From Duodenibacillus sp. (lineage in GTDB: Bacteria; Pseudomonadota; Gammaproteobacteria; Burkholderiales; Burkholderiaceae_F), in contig JAGBZO010000045.1 in NCBI GenBank assembly GCA_017628205.1, positions 1-64,000 on the forward strand: 64,000 bases of DNA. Reading direction: 5' to 3'. This document shows positions 28,798 through 38,763 of this stretch, in pieces. The stretch's first letter is position 1. Each line of letters begins with the position of its first letter. The translations under genes were made by a program, and so were the position numbers. Below the pieces are notes generated by a model. The model had not been told where the DNA came from. It did no database searches and was given only the letters and a program-made list of their open reading frames with translations.

Positions 28798-30609
28798 TTG
28801 TCCAGCCGCGCGCTTGAAATTTTGAATCGAGTTTTTGGTTTGAGGTCGTTTCGAGGTTTCCAGGAAGACGTCATCGATTATGTCTGCCAAGGAGGGGACG
28901 CGCTTGTTCTCATGCCGACCGGCGGAGGCAAAAGCTTGTGTTACCAAATTCCGGCGCTGATGCGTTCGGGAGTCGGCGTTGTCATTTCTCCTTTGATCGC
29001 TTTGATGGCCGATCAGGTCGCTAGCCTCGAAGAGGTCGGGGTGAGGGCGGCGTTTTTGAATTCGACTTTGTCTCAGGCGGAAACAAACGAAGTGAAGCGG
29101 CGCTTGATCGACGACGAAGTGGATTTGTTGTACATTGCGCCCGAACGCTTGATGACGCCTTCCACCATGGAGTTGCTCGAGCATCTCGACATCGCGTTGT
29201 TCGCGATCGACGAAGCGCACTGCGTCTCGATGTGGGGTCATGATTTTCGCCCGGTCTATGGGCAAATGTCGGTCTTGCGTGACAAATGGCCGACCGTTCC
29301 GCGCATTGCCTTGACCGCGACGGCCGATCTCAACACCCGTCAGGAAATTTGCGACAAGTTGTTGACCGAACCGCAACAGTTTGTCGCGAGTTTCGACCGT
29401 CCGAACATTCGGTATCGCATTGAAGAAAAACGCGACGCCAACAAGCAGTTGGTTCGATTCATCGATCAGGAACACCCGAACGAGTGCGGCATCGTCTACT
29501 GTCTGTCCCGTGACAAAACGGAAAAGATTGCCGACATGCTCTGTGAGGAAGGCATCCCGGCCATGGCGTACCACGCGGGCTTGCCCGCCGAATTGCGTCG
29601 TGCCCGACAAGAACGCTTTTTGCGTGAAGACGGCATGGTGATGGTGGCGACCATCGCTTTCGGCATGGGGATCGACAAGCCGGACGTGCGTTTCGTTGCT
29701 CACGTCGACATGCCCAAGAGCATTGAAAATTATTTTCAAGAAACGGGACGAGCGGGAAGAGACGGCGAGCCGGCCGACGCATGGATGTGTTACGGTCTGC
29801 AGGACGTGATCAATCAGACGCACATGATCGAGCGTAGTCAGGCGGACGACGTCTACAAGCGACGATCGACGACAAAACTCGAGGCGATGTTGGCTTTGGC
29901 CGAGACGGTTAATTGTCGGCGTCAGATGATTTTGGAGTATTTCGGCGAAACGTCCGAACCTTGCGATAACTGCGACAACTGTTTGGAACCTCCGCGCATG
30001 CAAGACGCGACGATTCCCGCGAAAAAACTTGTCAGCACGATTTATCGGCTCAAGCAACACAGCGACAAAGCCTTCGGGGCACGGCATGTTTTTGACATCT
30101 TATTGGGCGTCGCCAGCGAGAAAGTCCTCCTGAACGGTCATGAAACGATCTCCACCTTCGGCATTGGCAAGGAGTTGGATATCGATGGTTGGCGGCGTTT
30201 GTTACGCCAAATGATTGCCGGCGGGATGATTTTCGCGGACGCCGACAAGTTTAACGCGCTCGTTCTGGGAGACGTGCACGGCTTGCTCAAAGAAGACCAA
30301 ACGATCCGTATTCGACAAACCAGCAAGAAAACGCGCCGGCTGCATCATGGCGGTACGAAGGCCGAAGTGGTTCTTGGTGAAGACGATCAACGCTTGTTCG
30401 AGCGGTTGCGCGGATGGCGGCGTTACAAGGCGGCCGAGGCCGACAAGCCGCCCTATTTGATTTTCCCCGACGCCACGCTCAAAGCCATCGCGCAGGAGCG
30501 TCCGCGCACGCTCGGCTACTTGTCGACGATCTCGGGCGTCGGCGAGGCGAAATTAGATCATTACGGCGAGGAAATCATCCAATTGGTTCAGGCGTACGAA
30601 GCCGATTGA
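28798..30609 (+). CDS. recQ: ATP-dependent DNA helicase RecQ
   Basis: The product has 603 residues from TTG 28798, chosen because AAAGGAG lies 7 bases upstream and the N-terminus (SSRALEILNRVFGLRSFRGFQ) then aligns with other RecQ proteins. Walker A MPTGGGKSLCYQ (about 39-50), the DEAH box IDEAHCVSMWGHDFRP, motif VI ETGRAGRDG and the zinc site with CDNCDNC are present. An HRDC domain ends the protein (about 535-603). RecQ unwinds DNA 3'-5' in recombination and fork repair. It is followed by a terminator at 30690. Confidence 0.95.
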   Translation: MSSRALEILNRVFGLRSFRGFQEDVIDYVCQGGDALVLMPTGGGKSLCYQIPALMRSGVGVVISPLIALMADQVASLEEVGVRAAFLNSTLSQAETNEVKRRLIDDEVDLLYIAPERLMTPSTMELLEHLDIALFAIDEAHCVSMWGHDFRPVYGQMSVLRDKWPTVPRIALTATADLNTRQEICDKLLTEPQQFVASFDRPNIRYRIEEKRDANKQLVRFIDQEHPNECGIVYCLSRDKTEKIADMLCEEGIPAMAYHAGLPAELRRARQERFLREDGMVMVATIAFGMGIDKPDVRFVAHVDMPKSIENYFQETGRAGRDGEPADAWMCYGLQDVINQTHMIERSQADDVYKRRSTTKLEAMLALAETVNCRRQMILEYFGETSEPCDNCDNCLEPPRMQDATIPAKKLVSTIYRLKQHSDKAFGARHVFDILLGVASEKVLLNGHETISTFGIGKELDIDGWRRLLRQMIAGGMIFADADKFNALVLGDVHGLLKEDQTIRIRQTSKKTRRLHHGGTKAEVVLGEDDQRLFERLRGWRRYKAAEADKPPYLIFPDATLKAIAQERPRTLGYLSTISGVGEAKLDHYGEEIIQLVQAYEAD

Positions 30610-30689
30610 GTTGTGGATAACTCTGTGAACAAACAGGTGCAAAAGCCCGTATTTACGGTGAACAGCTGTTAATAAGTCTGTATAAACGC

Positions 30690-30723
30690 AAAACGTCCGC
30701 ATCCCGAAGGAGCGGACGTTTTT
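30690..30723. terminator. Terminator between recQ and ltaE
   Basis: AAAACGTCCGC (30690-30700) pairs with GCGGACGTTTT (30712-30722) over an 11-base loop, with A and T runs suited to both directions. Confidence 0.85.
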
Positions 30724-30733
30724 GTATTGAAAC

Positions 30734-31783
30734 TCAGTTCGAGCCGAGATTTTTCAGTTGGGCAATGTCGGCCAACAATTCGGCCAACGCTTCTCGCGTC
30801 GTGGACCAGGCGGAGCAAAAACGCACGATATGTTTTCCGTCGGTCGTTTTGCCGCAGTGCTCGGAGCGATACTTGGTGTTCATGAAAGCCAGTTGCTCGT
30901 CGGACATGATGACAAATTGTTGATTGGTCGGCGACGAGCCGTACATCGACAAGCCGGCATCCAAGAAGGCCGCGCGGATGGCCATGGCGTCCTGAACCGC
31001 TTGACGTCCGATCTGTTCGTACAAACCGTTTTCAAACAAGGCGACAAACTGAACGCCTCCCAATCGAGCCTTGGACAACAGCGCGCCGCGCAAGCGCATC
31101 ATGGCGGTGAAATCGCGTTGATAGAGCGGATTGACGATGACCAACGCCTCGCAATCCAACGTGCCGCATTTGGTACCGCCGATGTAGAACACGTCGGCAA
31201 GGCGGGCGATGTCGGGCAAGGCGACGTCGGGGCTGGCAGCCAGACCGTAAGCCAGGCGGGCGCCGTCAATATAAAAACCGAGTTGGTAACGATCGCAAAC
31301 CTCGCGTAAAGCTTGCAGTTCGCTCAAGCTGTAGATGGTTCCCGTTTCGGTCGGGAATGAAATGTAGAGCATGCCGGGTTGAACCAGCAGAATCTTTTCG
31401 TCGTTGTCCCAATACGAACGGCACAGTGCGTCGACATCTTCGGCCAATACCTTGCCGTCGACGGCGGGAACGGTCAAGACCTTGTGTCCCGTCGCTTCGA
31501 TTGCGCCGGTCTCATGCGCTTGCACGTGACCAGACGTCGCGGAGATGACGCCTTGGTGCGGGCGCAAAATGGAGCTGATAACGGTCAAATTGGCTTGCGT
31601 GCCCCCGGCAAAAAAATGAACGGAGGCCGTATCGCAGCGGCAAGCACGGCGAATCAGATCGCCGGCCTGGGTACAGAAGCGGTCTTCGCCGTAACCCGGC
31701 ACTTCTTCCAAGTTGGTGTCGATCAAAGCCTGAAGTACGTTGGGGTGACAACCGGCAATGTAATCGCATTGGAACTGACGCAT
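30734..31783 (-). CDS. ltaE: Low-specificity L-threonine aldolase
   Basis: The product has 349 residues from ATG 31783 (MRQFQCDYIAGCHP). This PLP enzyme of fold type I cleaves threonine or allo-threonine to glycine and acetaldehyde. The PLP lysine is in the FYIGGTKCGTLDCEA segment (about 200-215). An upstream in-frame stretch overlaps cls and is rejected. It is the last gene of the lpoA-uup-cls-ltaE run, 10 bases after cls. Confidence 0.9.
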   Translation of the reverse strand: MRQFQCDYIAGCHPNVLQALIDTNLEEVPGYGEDRFCTQAGDLIRRACRCDTASVHFFAGGTQANLTVISSILRPHQGVISATSGHVQAHETGAIEATGHKVLTVPAVDGKVLAEDVDALCRSYWDNDEKILLVQPGMLYISFPTETGTIYSLSELQALREVCDRYQLGFYIDGARLAYGLAASPDVALPDIARLADVFYIGGTKCGTLDCEALVIVNPLYQRDFTAMMRLRGALLSKARLGGVQFVALFENGLYEQIGRQAVQDAMAIRAAFLDAGLSMYGSSPTNQQFVIMSDEQLAFMNTKYRSEHCGKTTDGKHIVRFCSAWSTTREALAELLADIAQLKNLGSN

Positions 31784-31793
31784 GATGAAAGTC

Positions 31794-33263
31794 CTAAAGT
31801 AGAGGTGAGAGCAAATAGCACAAGCCTTCGCGCAAACGCGATCCGAAGCTGCGACCGTGCCATGTGGTCGGATTAACGCACAAACTGCGGGATTCGTAAT
31901 GTTCTTGTAGAGCGACGAGAGAGGACACGAAGTCGTTGTCAAAGACAAGCAGCATCATTTCAAAGTTCAAGTGCATGCTGCGGTTGTCCATGTTGACGGT
32001 ACCGAAAATAGCCAACTCGTCGTCGATCGTGATGGCTTTGGTGTGTAGCAAGCCGTCTTGGAACAACATGATGTGAACGCCGCAGGCCATCAGCCCTTCG
32101 AAATAGCGGCGGCTGGCCCAACGTACAAAGACAGAATCGTTTGCTTCCGGCACGCAAAGGCGTACGTCGACGCCGCGAATGGCCGCGTTTTGCAACGCCA
32201 TGACCAACGCTTCGCCGGGGACGAAATACGGGGTGGTGATCAATACGCGACGTTTGGCATTGTTGACGGCTTCTATGATCAGTCGGAGATTGGCGTCGGC
32301 CATCGACGAGGGCCCCGACGGAACGACGGTGACGCAGGCCGATCCGACGGCGGGCGTGGGAGAAATGTCGAGCATTTCGGGCATTCTGCCTTCGTCGTCG
32401 GGTTGCAGAGCCCAGTCATACTCGATCACCAACTTCAGATCGGATACGGCGGAACCTTCGACGCGAGCCATGGCGTCGACCCATTGGCCGAGGTTCGCCT
32501 CTTTTTTGAAGTAGGCCGGATCGATCATGTTGAGACTGCCGGTGTAGCCGATACGATCGTCGATGACGACGGTTTTGCGATGCAAACGCAAATCGGCGCG
32601 GCCTTTGCCAAAGGACAGGAATCGGACGGGCAGCGCAACGCTCAGGTGTATGCCGGCCTCTTTGAATCGATGCGGCCAATCGGACGAGAGAAACTCACGC
32701 GAGCCGATGGCGTCGACCAGAATTCGACAGCGAACGCCTCGTTCGGCCGCTTGGATGAGCGTTTCGGAAAGCGTGTCGACAAGCCCGCCGACGTTCCAGA
32801 TGTAGAACTCCATGTCGATGTTGTGTCGGGCCTGCGCAATGTCGTTGATCATGAGCATAAACACACGATCCGTTTGAGAAATCAGCTCCAACTTTGATCC
32901 GTCGCTTGACGGAATGTGACCGAGGTGTTGAGCCAAACGCAACAGACCGGCGTGCTCGGCGTGCCTTTGCAAAAGGTGAGCGTTGCACGGACGTTCGCTG
33001 AGCACTTGATTCCAATGGCGGGCGGCTTTTTTCATTTTGAAAGCTCGCCAACGACCGATCGGTTTCTCGCCGATCATCACGTACAACAAGAATCCGATGT
33101 ACGGCAAGGCGAGCGTCAACAGGATCCAGGCAAACGAGCTGCCCGGCGGGTGACGGGTCAACACGACACGCAAAATCACGCCGACGGTCAAGACGACTTG
33201 CAGGCCGAGCGCCAGGGTGCTTGCCAATGCAAATTCTTGAAAAAAAGCGGTCAAGTGCTCCAT
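31794..33263 (-). CDS. cls: Cardiolipin synthase
   Basis: The product has 489 residues from ATG 33263 (MEHLTAFFQEFALAST). Two N-terminal membrane helices are followed by two phospholipase D domains, each with an HKD motif: HRKTVVIDD near residue 235 and HTKAITIDD near 400. The enzyme joins phosphatidylglycerol molecules to make cardiolipin at the inner membrane. It lies 11 bases after uup in the same operon. Confidence 0.93.
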   Translation of the reverse strand: MEHLTAFFQEFALASTLALGLQVVLTVGVILRVVLTRHPPGSSFAWILLTLALPYIGFLLYVMIGEKPIGRWRAFKMKKAARHWNQVLSERPCNAHLLQRHAEHAGLLRLAQHLGHIPSSDGSKLELISQTDRVFMLMINDIAQARHNIDMEFYIWNVGGLVDTLSETLIQAAERGVRCRILVDAIGSREFLSSDWPHRFKEAGIHLSVALPVRFLSFGKGRADLRLHRKTVVIDDRIGYTGSLNMIDPAYFKKEANLGQWVDAMARVEGSAVSDLKLVIEYDWALQPDDEGRMPEMLDISPTPAVGSACVTVVPSGPSSMADANLRLIIEAVNNAKRRVLITTPYFVPGEALVMALQNAAIRGVDVRLCVPEANDSVFVRWASRRYFEGLMACGVHIMLFQDGLLHTKAITIDDELAIFGTVNMDNRSMHLNFEMMLLVFDNDFVSSLVALQEHYESRSLCVNPTTWHGRSFGSRLREGLCYLLSPLL

Positions 33264-33274
33264 GGCTTTCCTTG

Positions 33275-35122
33275 TTATCGTTGGTTTGCCGCTTCCTGCT
33301 TGGCGCTGAGCTCTTCCCAACGTGCGTAAGCTTGTTCGATCAATCCGGGCAGCTCGTCGGCGCGTGCTTTGGTTGCTTGTTGATGCGCCACATCGGTTCG
33401 ATGGTAGTTGGGATCGCACATGGCCGTCATCAAATCGTTTTGCTCGGTTTCCAACGCTTCGATCAAAGCGGGGAGTTGTTCGAGTTCGCGCGTTTCCTTA
33501 AAGCTCATTCTGACGCGTTGTGTCGGTTGCGAGCGGGGGCTTTCGCGTTTGGTGATTGCGGCGGGTTTGGCTTCGGTCGGTTTCTTGATCGTTGGCTCGG
33601 GGCGTTGACGCAACCAATCCTCATAACCGCCGACAAACTCCATCCAAGTTCCGTCGGGTTCTTCGTAATTGCTCGGAGCGAGAATTTGGGTGACGACGTC
33701 GTCCAAAAAGCGACGATCGTGGCTCACGAGAATGATCGTTCCGGGATAGTTTTCCAATGTGCTTTCGAGCAATTCCAACGAGTCGATGTCCAAGTCGTTC
33801 GTCGGTTCGTCCAATACCAACAGGTTGGCGGGCAAGGCAAAGAGCTTGGCCAAAAGCAGACGATTGCGCTCGCCGCCCGAGAGATTGCCGACGGGAACGT
33901 TGGCACGACGAGGGGTGAAGAGAAAGTCCCCCAAATAGCTCATGACGTGCTTTTTCTCATTGCCGATTTCAACCCATTCGCTACCGGGCGACACCGTTTC
34001 CGCAACGGTTTTCGTATCGTCGAGTTGTTCGCGCAATTGGTCGAAGTAAGCAATTTGCAAATTGGTGCCGAGTTTGACCGTCCCGCTGTCGGGAGGCAAC
34101 GAGCCCAAAAGCAACTTGATGAGGGTGGATTTCCCGGTGCCGTTGCGGCCGAGCAGGCCGAGTTTGTCACCTCGCATCAAGCGGAAGTTCAGGTTTTTGA
34201 CAATGGAGCGATCGCCGAACGATTTGCATAAATCGGTCACTTCCGCAACGATTTTTCCGCTTCGCTCGCCCGTATCGATGGTCAAGTTGATCTGACCGAG
34301 ACGATCGCGTCGTGCCGCACGTTGGCGGCGCAACTCTTCGAGGCGTTTGACGCGGCCTTCGTTACGCGTACGACGAGCTTCGATGCCTTTGCGGATCCAC
34401 ACTTCTTCTTGAGCCCAGAATTTGTCAAAGCGAGCGCGCTCGAGCTCTTCCGCAGCCAGTTCGTCGGCCTTTCTGGTTTCATAGGCCGCAAAGTTTCCGG
34501 GATACGAGCGCAAGATACCTCGATCCAGCTCGACAATGCGAGTGACGACATTGTCCAAAAAAGCACGGTCGTGCGTAATGACCATGAGAGATCGGCCGGA
34601 ACGATATTCGTTTGTCAGAATCGACTCGAGCGTCAGAATCGTTTCAACGTCCAAATGGTTGGTCGGTTCGTCCAACAGCAACAAGTCGGGCTTTAAACTC
34701 AATGCGAGCGCCAATGCCGCTCGTTTTTTTTCACCGCCAGAGGCGCCGCTGGGGTCGACTTCGGGATTGAGGTTGAGGCGATGCAAATACTCGTCCAAAC
34801 TGGCAATGGCGGTCCAGCGGTCGCGATCGTCGTGGATTTGATCAAAGCGGCCGCGAATCATCAAGGCTTCTCGTAACGTAGGAGCCTCGGGGATGGCGGG
34901 TTCTTGTTCGACGTAGATGACGCGAATGCCTTCCTGGCAGCGCAATTCGCCGGCGTCCAACTTTTCAACGCGCGCAAGAACTTGAAGCAATGAGCTTTTT
35001 CCCGAACCATTGCGGCCGATTACGCCCACGCGTTCGCCCGGATCGATGGAGAGTTCGGCATGATCCAAAAGGGGAAGATCGCCCCAGGCTAATTCGGCAT
35101 CGACAAGCGTTAAAAAAGGCAT
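33275..35122 (-). CDS. uup: ABC-F family ATPase Uup
   Basis: The product has 615 residues and two ABC modules with no membrane segment. Walker A motifs are GRNGSGKSS (about 37) and GRNGTGKST (about 325); signatures are ASGGEKKRAA and LSGGERNRLL. The C-terminal charged region (about 530-615) is the Uup-type DNA/RNA-binding coiled coil. ABC-F proteins act on ribosomes or nucleic acids; Uup has been linked to transposon precise excision. It sits 21 bases after the LpoA-like gene. Confidence 0.92.
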   Translation of the reverse strand: MPFLTLVDAELAWGDLPLLDHAELSIDPGERVGVIGRNGSGKSSLLQVLARVEKLDAGELRCQEGIRVIYVEQEPAIPEAPTLREALMIRGRFDQIHDDRDRWTAIASLDEYLHRLNLNPEVDPSGASGGEKKRAALALALSLKPDLLLLDEPTNHLDVETILTLESILTNEYRSGRSLMVITHDRAFLDNVVTRIVELDRGILRSYPGNFAAYETRKADELAAEELERARFDKFWAQEEVWIRKGIEARRTRNEGRVKRLEELRRQRAARRDRLGQINLTIDTGERSGKIVAEVTDLCKSFGDRSIVKNLNFRLMRGDKLGLLGRNGTGKSTLIKLLLGSLPPDSGTVKLGTNLQIAYFDQLREQLDDTKTVAETVSPGSEWVEIGNEKKHVMSYLGDFLFTPRRANVPVGNLSGGERNRLLLAKLFALPANLLVLDEPTNDLDIDSLELLESTLENYPGTIILVSHDRRFLDDVVTQILAPSNYEEPDGTWMEFVGGYEDWLRQRPEPTIKKPTEAKPAAITKRESPRSQPTQRVRMSFKETRELEQLPALIEALETEQNDLMTAMCDPNYHRTDVAHQQATKARADELPGLIEQAYARWEELSAKQEAANQR

Positions 35123-35143
35123 GGCAGGAAGATAAATTCAAAA

Positions 35144-37741
35144 TTAAAAGGAGGTGGATGCGCTCGGTTGTGCGGCCGCATCCATATCCGCGCCGAGAGG
35201 AATCGTGATGGCGGACGCCTCGGTGGAGACGGTTGAAACGGGAGTGGATGCCCCCGTTTCAACAGGCGTTGCGTCCGTTGCGGACGACGTCGGTTCAGGC
35301 GAGGCGTCGAGTCCGACGGGGATGTTCTCTTGAGTGGGCACGGTAGTTTCCGTAGTCGTGGTACTCGACGCATCGGACGGTACGGACGAAGTTGGATGAG
35401 AGCCTTCCGTTGCAACCGGAGGCGAGTCCGTGGTGGTCGGCATCGGTTCGGGAGCGGCGGTTGCACCGTCTTGTTCGACGGGCACGCTCTCGTGAGCGGT
35501 CGCTTCCGTAGTCGCGGCGCTCGACGGATCGGACGGTACGGATGAATCGGCCGAATCAGGAATGGCTGCGTTCGTCTCGTCGGTCGTAGCACCGGCAGTA
35601 CCATTGTTTTCAACTGAAACGGCGATCGGGACGTAATCCTCGGGCAACGTATAGGGTTTAGCGTCGCTCGACGGTTTCAACACGATCGGCGAGTCAAGAA
35701 GTTCGATCGGTTCTTCCGGTTCCGAGGCTTCGGGTAGCGGCTCGCTTTGCGGGTCGACGACGTCCGGTGACGGGGGAGCGCCCTCGACGGTTGCTTCGGA
35801 GACGGCCGTCGCAGCGTTGTTTTCCTGCGCCAGGACGACGGATGACGTATCGACGGTCGCATCGTTGACGGCCTGTTCGGTGATGACGGGCGCGGGAGCC
35901 TCGATTTTGCGGAATTTTGCCAAAGGATCGGTACCGGGTTTGACAGACTGGAAGCTTTTGGCTCGTTTCTCACTGATTTGTTTGATGTGCCCCCCGTTGA
36001 TCATGGCGGTCTGTCCGCGTCGGTCGACCAAGGGGGAGGCCTCCATGTCAAAACTCAAACGACCGAGCAATCCGATGCTCGACGATGAGGTTTCCCCGTG
36101 GGCGACGCGTTCCGCAACGCCGAAGGCATCGACGCCGAGAGCAAACAGGCGTTGATCCAAGGCACTGATCGGAGCGGAAACGCGATAGCGTTCTTCAACA
36201 TCGGCGGCGTCGAAATGCAAAAGGAAGGGGCTTTCGACGAAAGCCACTTCACGAAGGTCGTAGGTCATGGCCTTGGCCTGCGAATCGGTCTTGGGGTTGC
36301 CCGGGTTGATGAGGGGGGCACTCCATACGCGAGAACGGATTGGCAGACGCGAGCGAACAAGCGAGGCGGTCTTGGCGTTCAACGCGAGTAAAACGGCGTG
36401 ATATGGCGGTTCGGCCAACGCGGCGGCTGCACGACGTTCGGCCAGCTGGCGGTTTAAACGAAGTTGCTGCTGACGCCAGGCCTGAGGATCGGCCGTTTTG
36501 TCAATCTCTTCCGTGAGCGAGGGATCGAGCGTTTCGGGCGGGATGTCGACAACCAACTCGAAGAATTTGGACAAGTGTCGAAACTCTTTGAGATTCACCG
36601 TTAAAATATCGGGGGTGTGCCCGGACGATACGAGTTCGTCCAAAAAGGCGTTGGCGATACGCTTTTCCAGCGGAGAGTCTTGATCGATTAACAAGACCTT
36701 CGGTCGTTGTCCGGTTTCCGTATAACGAGGCAGCGCTTCAACGGCCAAACGCGCAATGTAACGCGCGTCGTGTTCCATCGACAGCCCCATCATGAGCATT
36801 TCTCGCGGGAATATGCGGTCCGTGTGGCGCACATATTTCTCCGGGACATCTTCGGCAAGGAGCAAGCCGGGAACGGTCGTTTTGGCGGCAATACGCGCCT
36901 GGAATCGCTCTTTGACGGGCTCGACCAAAGCCAACGCCTCGGCGTTGGCTTTGCGGTAGTCGTCCGACGCTCGCAAGCCGAGAACTTCGGGAACGATCCT
37001 TGTGTCTGACAAGGAGCCTTTGGCGACGACGGCTTTGAGCTTCGGAAACGCTTGATGCGTCAGTTGCTCGAGTTCGGTGCGGGCGGTCTCTTCGGCCAAA
37101 ACGCTCGCTTGTTGTTGACGATCAAGCGCGATTTCCTCGTCCGTATACGGAGTCGTATGATATAAATCCACTTCGTTAAGGGTAATGACGGGCAAAGGCA
37201 AGTATTCTTGTTGAGCAAGAACGTCGACCTGAGAGCGATCCAACGGCCCGATGGCGACCGTCGCACCCTGTTCGGCGGCATATCGAACCTGATCGAGAAT
37301 GCTCGCGCCCGCTTCGGGGCGAACCAGCAGGATCTCGTGAGGTGCCGTGTGTCGGTAATTGGCCGCCAAGATGCCTTTGAGCGTCGATTGGGCGTAGGGC
37401 TCTAGCGCCGACTTGTCGGCGGGCAACAGGACGGCCAGTTTGATACCGGAAGACGGCGTGGACAAGAATGACGCGTCGAACGAACCGAAGGGAGGATCCT
37501 TGAAAAGCGGTGCAAAGCCGGTGATCAAGCCCGGGTAAACCTTTTCGATCGTTTCGGGCGGAATCGGCGTAACGACTTCCTCCGGCTCTGCGTCTTGGAC
37601 CAGTTCTGATGCAGCGTCGGAAAGTTCATTCGCGTCGGTTGCCGAATCCGTTGTATTGACGGCCGGAAGCAGCCCGTCGTTAGCTGCGACGGACAATGCG
37701 AAAGTCGACAATAAACAAGCAAGCAATAGAGGTCGTTTCAC
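35144..37741 (-). CDS. LpoA-like penicillin-binding protein activator with long Pro/Thr/Ser-rich tail
   Basis: The product has about 865 residues from GTG 37741 (MKRPLLLACLLSTFALSVAA); a TTG lies four codons upstream. After a signal peptide, residues about 90-620 resemble the two-lobe binding-protein fold of LpoA/YraM (KLAVLLPADKSALEPYAQSTLKG). In E. coli LpoA stimulates PBP1A from the outer membrane. The divergent rsmI neighbour is the same as in E. coli. From about 650 the chain is low-complexity, with imperfect repeats such as SSVPSDPSS/SSVPSDASS. No convincing lipobox is seen at the cleavage site, unlike E. coli LpoA. Confidence 0.75.
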   Translation of the reverse strand: MKRPLLLACLLSTFALSVAANDGLLPAVNTTDSATDANELSDAASELVQDAEPEEVVTPIPPETIEKVYPGLITGFAPLFKDPPFGSFDASFLSTPSSGIKLAVLLPADKSALEPYAQSTLKGILAANYRHTAPHEILLVRPEAGASILDQVRYAAEQGATVAIGPLDRSQVDVLAQQEYLPLPVITLNEVDLYHTTPYTDEEIALDRQQQASVLAEETARTELEQLTHQAFPKLKAVVAKGSLSDTRIVPEVLGLRASDDYRKANAEALALVEPVKERFQARIAAKTTVPGLLLAEDVPEKYVRHTDRIFPREMLMMGLSMEHDARYIARLAVEALPRYTETGQRPKVLLIDQDSPLEKRIANAFLDELVSSGHTPDILTVNLKEFRHLSKFFELVVDIPPETLDPSLTEEIDKTADPQAWRQQQLRLNRQLAERRAAAALAEPPYHAVLLALNAKTASLVRSRLPIRSRVWSAPLINPGNPKTDSQAKAMTYDLREVAFVESPFLLHFDAADVEERYRVSAPISALDQRLFALGVDAFGVAERVAHGETSSSSIGLLGRLSFDMEASPLVDRRGQTAMINGGHIKQISEKRAKSFQSVKPGTDPLAKFRKIEAPAPVITEQAVNDATVDTSSVVLAQENNAATAVSEATVEGAPPSPDVVDPQSEPLPEASEPEEPIELLDSPIVLKPSSDAKPYTLPEDYVPIAVSVENNGTAGATTDETNAAIPDSADSSVPSDPSSAATTEATAHESVPVEQDGATAAPEPMPTTTDSPPVATEGSHPTSSVPSDASSTTTTETTVPTQENIPVGLDASPEPTSSATDATPVETGASTPVSTVSTEASAITIPLGADMDAAAQPSASTSF

Positions 37742-37838
37742 AATGCGGTCCAATATGAGTCACGAACAAGGTTCCGAAGTTGACAAACGAGTCGCTACGT
37801 CTCAGTTTGCCGAAAACATTCTCATGCACAGAGTCGGT

Positions 37839-38690
37839 ATGGCAGAACAATCCGTTCCGATGTCGACACTGTACATTGTCGGACTGCCAATTGGCAATGC
37901 CGCCGACATCTCTTTGCGCGCATTATGGATCTTGGATACGGTCGATTTGATCGCGTGTGAAGATACGCGAGAAAGTCGCAAACTGTTGGATAGGTACGGG
38001 ATTAAAACGCCGACGGTCGCCGTGCACGAACATAACGAGAGAAGCGCTGCCGATCGACTGATTGAAAACCTGCGTGCGGGGCAACGCATCGCGTTGATTA
38101 CGGACGCCGGGACGCCTGCCGTCAGTGATCCGGGAGCCAAAGTCGTGCAAGCCGTGCGCGAGGCGGGCTTGAACGTCGTTCCCATTCCCGGAGCGTCCGC
38201 CGTTGTGACGGCCATGAGTGCGTCCGGGCTCGATTCGTATACCTTCACCTTCGTCGGCTTTGTTCCGCCGGCCGCCAAAGCGAGACAAAAAGCGTTGTTG
38301 ACGTATGCGGGACGATCCGATGCCTTTGTTTTGTATGAGGCTCCGCATCGAGTACGCGATTTGCTCAAGGATTTGGCCAAAGTGTTGTCCCCGACGCGCC
38401 GAGTGGTGGTGGCGCGCGAAGTGACGAAACGCTTCGAGAGTTTTGCCGCGATGCCGGCGTCCGAATTGTCACAATGGGCCAAGGAACACGAGCCCAAGGG
38501 TGAGTATGCGATTTTGGTTGATCAAGAGGTGAAAAACGACGCGGAGGATCTCGATGAATCGGCTCTTGTTTGGGCGCGCGCGCTCACAAACGAATTGCCG
38601 GTCGCTCGCGCGGCGGCGGTCGTCGCTAAGGTGACGGGAGTAAAACGCGACGTCGTTTATAAAACTCTCATGGCAGAGAAAGTACAATAA
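37839..38690 (+). CDS. rsmI: 16S rRNA 2'-O-ribose C1402 methyltransferase RsmI
   Basis: The product has 283 residues from ATG 37839, matching the family length of about 286. In-frame ATGs at 37755 and 37824 would add N-terminal residues unlike the family. The SAM-binding tetrapyrrole-methylase fold is seen in STLYIVGLPIGNAADIS, IACEDTRESRKLL and LITDAGTPAVSDPGA. It methylates C1402 in the decoding centre. The lpoA-rsmI divergent pair is conserved in proteobacteria. Confidence 0.92.
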   Translation: MAEQSVPMSTLYIVGLPIGNAADISLRALWILDTVDLIACEDTRESRKLLDRYGIKTPTVAVHEHNERSAADRLIENLRAGQRIALITDAGTPAVSDPGAKVVQAVREAGLNVVPIPGASAVVTAMSASGLDSYTFTFVGFVPPAAKARQKALLTYAGRSDAFVLYEAPHRVRDLLKDLAKVLSPTRRVVVAREVTKRFESFAAMPASELSQWAKEHEPKGEYAILVDQEVKNDAEDLDESALVWARALTNELPVARAAAVVAKVTGVKRDVVYKTLMAEKVQ

Positions 38691-38763
38691 AGAAAGCTTC
38701 GAACAAAGAACAGTACGTTCTGAATCAGAAAGGGAGGAACCCGCATCAGACGCGGAGTTGTTT

